From assembly GCA_036417435.1 (NCBI GenBank), contig CM070913.1, positions 18,010,680 through 18,074,679 of the forward strand: 64,000 nucleotides of DNA, given 5' to 3'. Under the pieces are notes generated by a model that was not told the DNA's origin, made no database searches, and worked only from the letters and a program-made list of their open reading frames with translations. Of this stretch, positions 56,885 through 64,000 are shown piece by piece. This stretch comes from Inia geoffrensis. Taxonomy: Eukaryota; Chordata; Mammalia; Artiodactyla; Iniidae. A program made the translations under genes and the position numbers. Within the stretch, counting starts at the first letter, position 1; every line of letters starts with the position of its first letter.

Positions 56885-58119
56885 TCTTGACCCAGTTTTG
56901 AGATCAGTTCTCCTTCCCGAGCAGTAGATTAAGTCCACATCCCAAAGGACCTCCCTCATTGCCCCAGGGCTGGGTACCAGAAAACCAGGGAGAGCCCCTG
57001 CCCCCCAGGGCCTGCTGAAATTATTCAAATTAGCCCATCCTAAACCTGCTTTCCTGCCCCTTTTTTTTCCCCACAGAAACTACAGTAAAAGAGCCTATCC
57101 AGAGCTCACTTCCCTCCCTCTTCCTGGCAGTCCATCCCACTGTTTCCCTGAGTGGCCCTGGGCTCACCCATGGAAATGTGGTCAAACAACAGTACATGTT
57201 GGTTTTTCAGTACTGCTTCATTTGAGAATAGTAAAAAGAAATATGAATATAAATGGGAACAAATGCGGCCAAACATATGTTTATTTAATTCTGCACAGAG
57301 GATGTCAAAGTTCTACAAGAACTTTTTCTAGACTATTTGACAACCTGTGGGCTAATCATGCCATCTGGTGGACAAATTAAATAAATGCAAAGAAGGTTTC
57401 TTGGTACGTGTGTGTATGTGTGTTCTATTAGGAAAATAGTAAAAGAATTGTAGTAAATTCTAGTACAATAAAGTGACATATTCAATTGAACCTATAAAAA
57501 GATCAATTTCTAAGAGTCATGGCATCCAAACTCATCCCAAATATATCTAACAAGTTCTACTAATTAGTACCAGACCCCTCACCTGTCATTTATACAGGGT
57601 AAATGTAAGCAAGTTGCTTAATTTCTGAGTCTCAGTTAATTTACATTCATAATATCAGTTAATTCTCACAAGATAACATTACAAGGAGTATATTAGTATT
57701 CTCATATTTTTAAAAAGAGAAATCAAATTCTATGGCTTGAAAAAATGAGGCTAGTATAGCAGTTAATTCTTCCAGCATATTAAGCCTTTGAATATTATTT
57801 CATTTATTAGAATTTTGGTTAAATGGCACACAAAAACCCATGGTCTTCGGTTTTCTTTGAAATTCTTATAAATAGAAAACAGTCTCTATTTCATTCTATT
57901 TTAAATACACAGAACTTCTATAAACAGAGACATCACCCAATGTGATATGACCTCCATTTGGACATAAACTACAATAAGAAGCCAGTATGAAGGTCTCTAG
58001 GGAAAAGATGACATCTTGTGAAAATAAAAGGAAGAATGGGGCACTGCTATTTGCTTTGGCCTGAGCAGGGCTTTTGAGACCACTGGAGTAGGAGGAACCT
58101 GTATTGTGGACTCTTTCCT
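56884..58119. other. no confident feature
   Basis: 56884-57180 is GC-richer. 57605-57725 may be a very diverged MIR ('gcaagttgcttaatttctga', 'gtctcagttaattta'). The rest is AT-rich and unassigned. Confidence 0.35.
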
Positions 58120-58440
58120 CTCTATCCCTCAGGGTGTGGATCTTGGTATATTTTGGCTAACAGTCGTCTATCAGATATGTCTTTTCCAAATATATTTTTC
58201 ACAGTCTGTGGCTTGTTGTCTCATTCTTTTGAGCTGTAGAGTTTTTATAAAAGTTCTTTATCAAGTTGAGGAAGTTCCTCTCTATTCGTAGTTTGCCGAG
58301 TGTTTCTTTCATGAGTAAATGTTGATTCTTGTCAAATGCTTTTTCTGCATCTATTGATATGGTCATATGATTTTTCTTCTTTAGCCTGTTGATATGATGG
58401 ATTACATTAATTGGTTTCCCAATGTTAAATCAACCAAATG
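58120..58440 (-). repeat. L1 ORF2 fragment with internal deletion
   Basis: 'tcttgtcaaatgctttttct', 'gcatctattgatatggtcat' and 'gttgatatgatggattacat' are the reverse complement of the L1 RT region (compare 51470-51545). To the left, 'gtcgtctatcagatatgtct', 'ttcacagtctgtggcttgtt' and 'ctcattcttttgagctgtag' come from a more distal part of ORF2, so intervening sequence is missing. Confidence 0.7.
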
Positions 58441-60039
58441 CTCTAGAGCTTCAAAAATAAATCTATTTTGTGCTTCTGTAGATGAAAGAGCAGATTTAAT
58501 CAGTAAGATGGAAAGATTAAATTTAAGAACATTGTGGATATTGCTAGTTAGATTGTATGTAGTCAGAGTGTAATTAAACCCAAGGTTAAAAGAATTTAAG
58601 ATGAAATACCATAAATACATAAATTTAAATATTGCTGAATTTTACCTTGACTTGGCACTCCCATTTTGCTAATTATTTATACTTGAAAGTTAAAATATAA
58701 ATGATTTAATTAACATAAATTGCATTTCTAAAAAACCAAAGATCGATTTAATTCATACATTTCCTTTTATGTTTAAAGTGCTTTTTTTTTTTGTATTTTT
58801 TTACATGCAGAAATATACTCTGTATTTTCAACATGAAAGTACATGCCTTTTCCAAACCTGCTCTCCATAGATAAGAAATTTATACAAATTATCTCTTTCC
58901 TTGAAACAAAACATTTTGTTCATATTTAGGAATCAACCTAAGGAAAACTTTGATTGGAATTATAATAATTTGTTTCAAAACTTAGATAGACAAGGATGAG
59001 ATAAACGATACTTTTAACCAATCCAAGAGTATCCTTTGTATTTCATATTTTTCCACATCTTTTTTTCCCCAAATTTCCAATCGTATTTGTTCAAGAATTT
59101 TTCCTGAATTTCTACAAAATACAATGGCTCACATAATTCAGTCCCAAGTGGACTCCTTCCTCAGGTAGCCCTTGGGAGTGACTGCGTTAGCCACAGTAAC
59201 AGAAACACCGTAATTCTGAAATTCCTTCATTCATACAATTTCATATCTACTCTGCACTTCTTCCTTTTTGTCATCATTGAAAACTGTTCCACCTCCAAAA
59301 TCACTAATTCAAGAAACTGAGAATCACTAATTCTTTCTATTCATCCAGTCCATAGATACCTCTACTTCATCCTGTACCCTTTAGATGCCTGCTTTGCACA
59401 CAGCACCGTCTATTCAGCTGAGATCCAATACCCCTGCTTTAAAAAAATCTTGACAATAGCCCTCTTTGCCCTTTTGTCTTTCTTTTGTATTCATAGCACA
59501 ACTTTAACCATGGATGAGAACAACTGTCCATTTTTTCTTTGAATGTAAATAGTAGTCTGCATTTCAGCACAATTTTTTGTTCTTCCTATTTGGGCATTTT
59601 CAATTCTGTGCTCCTCTGTAGAGACACCAGATTTCCTGATCCTGAGTCATCTTTATCTCTTCTCCATATTCCATTATGGTGTTATTTCCATTTTTTAAAT
59701 TAATTCGTGGTGAATACCTCACTCCTTTCTTTTAAACTATAAATTCAATTTTGAGCTGTATGTTATGAGCAGTGACAACTGTGCTACTTAATCTAGTTAC
59801 TATTCCTTAGCCTACATCTTATATGATCTCTTAGGAGCTTTGAACACTTCTACTGCTCCCTTGTTCTAGATACACTTCTCTCTCTTAGCTTCAATGACAC
59901 AACACCCTTCTGCTGTCCACTGTGCCTCTCTAGCTATTTCTCATCCTCTGCTGGGTCAGACCTTATCTGATCTTTCATGTTGGAGGTCATCAAGAATCAG
60001 TTCAAAACTCATTTTTTTCCCTGCTCATTTTTATTTTGA
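58441..60039. other. no confident feature
   Basis: 59270-60000 is pyrimidine-rich and looks like old interspersed repeat, but I cannot name it. The rest is AT-rich. Confidence 0.35.
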
Positions 60040-61080
60040 AATTTTTCAAGCCTACAGTAAAGAAAAAAGTCCAGTACTATGAACACATGATACCCTTACC
60101 TAGAATGACCAGTTGTTATAATTTTGCCATATTTCCTTGACCTTTCTATGTTTATACAGGTATATATTTTCCGGTAAAATTTTTGAAAATAAATTAAAGC
60201 CATTATGACATTTACTTTTAAATATTTCTGTATGCACATCTCAGTGGTGAGAAAACAACTCTCTGGAGTTGCTGCTTAGGCGTTTCACCTGCCGACAATT
60301 CTGCTCACACCCAAAGTCTATACATTTAAATAAGGACCTGAGTTTAGGACACCTGCCCCAAGTTCCCACTTTGCTCCTCCAGAGGCACCTTTTAAATTAA
60401 CCACTTAGAGTTAGTGACCTCTCCCCCAACCACCTTAAAAGTGATACGTACTTGCTACCCTGCCCTCTATTTCCTGCTCACTCATGACCTCGGTCAGAGC
60501 ATTGCCCTTTCACTGGCTCGTCGCACACCACTCCCCACCCCAAAACCATTTCTAGGGTCTGTAACTAGGGAATCTTGTGGCTTTCCTTCCTCTGCACCTT
60601 CGTTCAAAATGACCCCAAGGTTTTCAACTTGACTTCTCCAAAGTGGGAGCTCAGACCTGAGGGGGCTCCCTGCTTGTGTTTTCACATTCACCAAAACATA
60701 ATCTGAATATTCTTAGTATAATACATCAGCTACTGCCCCCCCATACAACCTCTTAATAATAAAACATTTTCTTGCATACTATAATACTCTTATCACAGCT
60801 AAGAAAATTGATGTTAGTTCAATGATATCATATAATATAGAGGTCATATTTAAATTGCCCTCAAAGTGCCTATTTTAATTGGTTTCTTTTATTTCTTTAA
60901 GGATCCAATTAAGATTTCCACATTGCATTTGTTATTATGTTTCTAAATCTAGGTTGGAGAGTTTACACACAGTTACTGATTTATTTAGTCTTTCATGCCA
61001 TTGAAAGACTGGATATTCCTGAATTATCCTGAATTCCTCTGATCAAACAGAATTTTACCTAGATACTTTGGGGACTTCTT
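60040..61080 (+). repeat. ancient LINE-like block, same family as 21160-22510
   Basis: 'tatgaacacatgataccctt', 'agttgttataattttgccat', 'gatatcatataatatagagg', 'aaggatccaattaagatttc' and 'cacattgcatttgttattat' align in order with the same interspersed family, here covering a more 5' part. 60300-60690 interrupts the similarity and is unassigned. Confidence 0.5.
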
Positions 61081-62142
61081 TTTGGTCCTAAAGTAACGCT
61101 GAGTTGCTAAGAAATAACCACTGATATCTTTCTCAGGGAAACGACTTGGATCTTTTTTTTATTGCGCATGTTAGCCACATATCTTGTTTTGAAAATAAGC
61201 CAGAGAGCTTGGAAGTCTGCTCTGGGTCTTATATCTCAGCCACTTGCTATCACAGTAGCTCCATTCCCCCAAACCTTACAAAATCCTTTGCCTGCTTAAT
61301 TGACTCAAAGCAACATTTTTGGAGGCAGTTTCCCTGCCATGCAGCAGTAATCAAGAGAAGTCTTTCTTTCCTTATGATCTCCTTCTTTATGTTAACAGTT
61401 TTTACTTTTTTTAAAGAGTCTAGGCTGTTTTACAGAATACTCAACATTCTGTTAAGTGGTATTTTCTTAGGAGTCTGCAAAACCTTCCCAAAGTGGGATG
61501 TTCCTTCTCTCCCTCTCCTCCTTTCTCACCTTCTAGAGGCATGAATAGAACACAACTCCCAAATCTCCTTTTGCTTTATTTCAGAGGGATATTTACCCTT
61601 TATCTATCTATACCTAGCTTATCTAAGTTAAACATAATGGGGCTCCACCTTCAATAGTCAAACAGGGGTGCTAAGTTGTCTACAGAAGCAAGGAAGAAGT
61701 TCTCTTTCACCATCCATGTAAGTTAATGGTTGAAATTGGTTAGCTTTTAATTTATATTTCCCTCTGGTGTACTTGTAGGTTAAATATATTAAAGAAATAA
61801 ATTGGATGCAACAACACCCAAAGCAAATTGTGCTCTACCAAATAACTCACAAAAACAAACACTGATGAGCTTAAGGGAGCAGGGCCTGTGGGTTCAGGTT
61901 CAGAGCCCAGCTTGGAGACTGTGCTGGTGAAGAGCACCTCTGCCAGCTCTTAGAGCCTTACAAGACATGCTCTCTGCAGAACTGCTCTGAAGGACCCCTC
62001 AGCACGTTGCTGCCCTAAACTCATAGCTTCCTAGTTGACCTGGGGCGTCCTTCCCAACGAGAAAGTCGTTTCCCAACTAAGCAAAAATATAATGAAGCTT
62101 TGGAGATGAGCTGCAAGTGGTGAAGCAACTTCAAGTCGAATG
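61081..62142. other. no confident feature
   Basis: Contains a 132-codon plus frame (61146-61544) with no recognised domain. Its C-terminal part is hydrophobic (FFMLTVFTFF, ILLSGIFLGV), but nothing supports it as a gene. Possibly continues the old repeat upstream. Confidence 0.3.
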
Positions 62143-62155
62143 GAAAATACATCTT

Positions 62156-62360
62156 GGGCTTCCCTGGTGGCTCAGTGGTTGGGAGTCCGCCTGCCGATGC
62201 AGGGGACGCGGGTTCGTGCCCCAGTCCGGGAGGATCCCACATGCCGCGGAGCGGCTGGGCCCATGAGCCGTGGCCGCTGGGCCTGCGCGTCCGGAGCCTG
62301 TGCTCCGCAATGGGAGAGGCCACGACAGTGAGAGGCCCGCGTACCACACACACAAAAAAA
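62156..62360 (+). mobile_element. CHR SINE (GC-rich type)
   Basis: Starts 'gggcttccctggtggctcag', with B-box-like 'gggttcgtgcccc', GC-rich body, and an altered end (cgcgtaccacacacacaaaa). Target duplication gaaaatacatct is perfect at 62143-62154 and 62361-62372. Confidence 0.95.
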
Positions 62361-62373
62361 GAAAATACATCTC

Positions 62374-63840
62374 TTTGCTGCTATGTGATCAGCTTTTTCA
62401 ATAATTAAATTTACATGAGCTTAAAAAAAAATAAGAAAATTAAAAGATTCCATTAAAAAATTTTTTTAAATAAGTAATAAAAATGATATGTTTGCTAAGC
62501 TCTGACTTTGATAATTTAATATTTGACGTCCTAATACAAAATTCGTATATGATTGCCTTGCCTTTTGCTGACATCTGCTGGCACTTGCATACTTATTTGG
62601 CTATTTTGTTAAAAGCGCCCTGGAAAAAAGACAGGTGTCCACCCTCAGGCCTGACAGTGTAACTGGTACTGTGCTTGCCCTCCAGCCAGTGGCAACTATA
62701 CAACTGGACAACAACATCTGAAGCAACAGTTCCCGGGCATCAAACAAAGGCAGTGCAAGGCCAGGATCCTTGAAAGGAGAGAGCCAGGAACGACGTGGAT
62801 CCCCTCTCACCCCTTCTCCCTGGAGTACTTGCCTGCTGCTGTGCCAGGATGAGGCGCCCCGGTGGACGGGTCTTGCTGGGCTGAGAAGGCACCGCTGAAG
62901 TTCTCGAGTGCTGACGCAGCCGGTCTCATTCGTAGGGCAATGCCAGAGAAGAGGCTGCTGTTCAGAAGGTTCAGGAAGCCTGAGCGTGGCTTCACCGTGG
63001 GTCTCCTGGGCTGGGTGATGCGCGAACAGCTGGAGATTGCATGAAGCTTAGCAGAGAGCAACTGCCCTAGGGCTAACTGGTGATGAAAGCTCTAGTCCAG
63101 GCAGAGAGAAGAGGCCTTGCTGAGTGCCCCGGGCATTCAGTGGAGACTCTAGAAAGACCAAGCTTTCAGACTAAGGACAAAGCTCCAAAATAAAGAACCA
63201 GTGCCCTAGGACTAAGTTAAAAACTGAAATAGATTTGCCACGATAAAGAATAAAACAAGCCTGACAAGATCAAGTATAACACCAGTAACCTAAGTGCCTG
63301 TCCAAATAAAACTCAGCACTCTTTCAGTGAAGACGACAGTATCTAATCTCCTTATGCCTCCAAGGACTTGAGGAATCCAAATTCACCTATGAGGATTTCG
63401 GTTTGGAATGAAAAATATTTGAACCAGAGTTGAGTTCACTGTCTCAGTTAAAGTGATAGAATCTGAAAAACACTAAGAGCCCATGATCCGCTCACCCAAT
63501 CATCCTACCCCTGGTGGGGGATCTTACGTCTTAGGTAACCATCCCAGAGAAGCAGCCAGGGAGTGGTACATGCAAAATGCTTTGGCTTTGCTAGGCATGA
63601 GAGACAGCGATGATGTTCTGAGAGGCTCAGTAATGAAACGGGGAGGGAGAGTATGGAGATTCTGTGTTGGAGAGGACACAAAGGTGTGAGTTGGGTTACA
63701 AAGTGGAAAATGTAACTGGAAAGATTATTCTGAATTCTCATTGCCTTTTTCCAAATACATGAATGGTGTGGGTATAAATGAGTGAATGGTGGTGTCGTCC
63801 TCACCCTTTTTACTATTGTCTAGTTCCGCCCGGCGCCCAG
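62374..63840. other. unassigned, partly GC-rich stretch
   Basis: 62600-63060 is GC-richer with several CpGs and opposed 84- and 60-codon frames. An AATAAA lies at about 63306. I considered an LTR or a diverged retroviral leader because of the sequence to the right, but can define no ends. No host exon is recognised. Confidence 0.3.
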
Positions 63841-64000
63841 CTGTAACTGACCAGGCTAAAGGACAACTTTGAGAATTGCCTGGAGGGCAGCAAGAGATCA
63901 CTACTCTTGTTAAGAAAATGATTGAAGCAGGAGTATTGTTTCTACTAAATCCCCTCCTAACAGGCCTGTCTGATCAGCATGTAAAGCAGACACTCTAAGG
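63841..64000 (+). pseudogene. possible endogenous-retrovirus pol-like fragment (edge of window)
   Basis: A short plus-strand stretch from about 63905 gives a broken frame whose residues (LVKKMIEAGVL) resemble the approach to a retroviral reverse-transcriptase domain. The similarity shifts frame at about 63942, and the element runs off the window. Judged by eye only. It could equally be chance. Non-functional as seen. Confidence 0.25.

Noticed and set aside
56820..56890. Regular short repeats as a possible CRISPR array
   Set aside because: A simple dinucleotide repeat in a mammalian genome; no repeat-spacer structure anywhere in the window.
56771..57028. Minus-strand frame with a long Thr-His run
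   Set aside because: Produced by the TG microsatellite.
61146..61544. 132-codon plus-strand frame with hydrophobic stretches
   Set aside because: T-rich DNA produces hydrophobic residues by chance. No family is recognised, and it lies next to old repeat sequence.
62600..63060. GC-richer stretch as a possible CpG-island promoter or first exon
   Set aside because: CpG density is modest, no start-plus-splice-donor frame is convincing, and an old retroviral or LTR origin is at least as likely.

Overview
This window looks like non-coding nuclear DNA from a cetartiodactyl mammal, most likely a cetacean. The evidence is at least 13 tRNA-derived SINEs of the CHR class. Eight carry the GC-rich body typical of whale and dolphin genomes, and most have readable target-site duplications (TSDs). 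There is also a structurally complete cetartiodactyl-type LINE-1, and no Bov-B or Bov-tA elements were recognised. The background is AT-rich and littered with old mammalian repeats (L1M, L2, MIR, MaLR LTRs, hAT and Tigger transposons). I found no host protein-coding gene, no exon I would defend, no rRNA, no free-standing tRNA gene and no CRISPR array. Open frames above 60 codons are either repeat-derived (the same SINE frames recur) or unsupported.

Layout. 1-9 kb: a possible retrocopy 3' end, L2 and MIR pieces, a CHR SINE at 2.5 kb, an antisense L1M remnant carrying a longer CHR SINE at 3.9 kb, and a Tigger transposase remnant at 8.3 kb. 10-19.5 kb: three more CHR insertions, a MaLR LTR at 12 kb, a three-layer nest (LTR, then SINE, then SINE) at 15.7-16.4 kb, a hAT and a Tigger MITE at 17 kb, and a probable antisense ERV LTR at 18.8-19.4 kb. 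19.5-31 kb: AT-rich sequence with an L1M-like block, CHR SINEs at 25.8 and 27.1 kb (the latter inside a DNA transposon), a 57-nt L1-derived mini-insertion at 29.0 kb and a 19-bp-arm palindrome at 31.0 kb. 31.5-39.2 kb: an L1 fragment split by a SINE, an L2, an old L1/HAL1-like 5' region split by a SINE and a Tigger MITE, a 70-bp dispersed duplication and another CHR SINE. 41-45 kb: MIR and L1M remnants, one with a twin-priming signature. 46.8-53.9 kb: a near-complete 7.06-kb L1 that landed inside another copy of the 57-nt mini-insertion; both layers have their own TSD. 54-64 kb: L2, a short CHR SINE, a long TG microsatellite, L1 and L1M fragments, a CHR SINE at 62.2 kb and a possible ERV-like stretch at the right edge.

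Nothing here acts together as a pathway. The content is a stratigraphy of retrotransposition. The L1 ORF2 machinery is the known source of trans-mobilisation for CHR-type SINEs, but the copy in this window is dead: at least four stops and six frameshifts in ORF2, and a broken ORF1. The most unusual items are the two 57-nt L1-3'UTR-derived units with the same 5' and 3' ends (28972 and 46778), the double-nested L1 locus that proves one of them was an independent insertion, the palindrome at 30963-31051, and the 70-bp dispersed repeat at 35279 and 38132. Repeat family names come from memory of consensus patterns and were not checked by database search.
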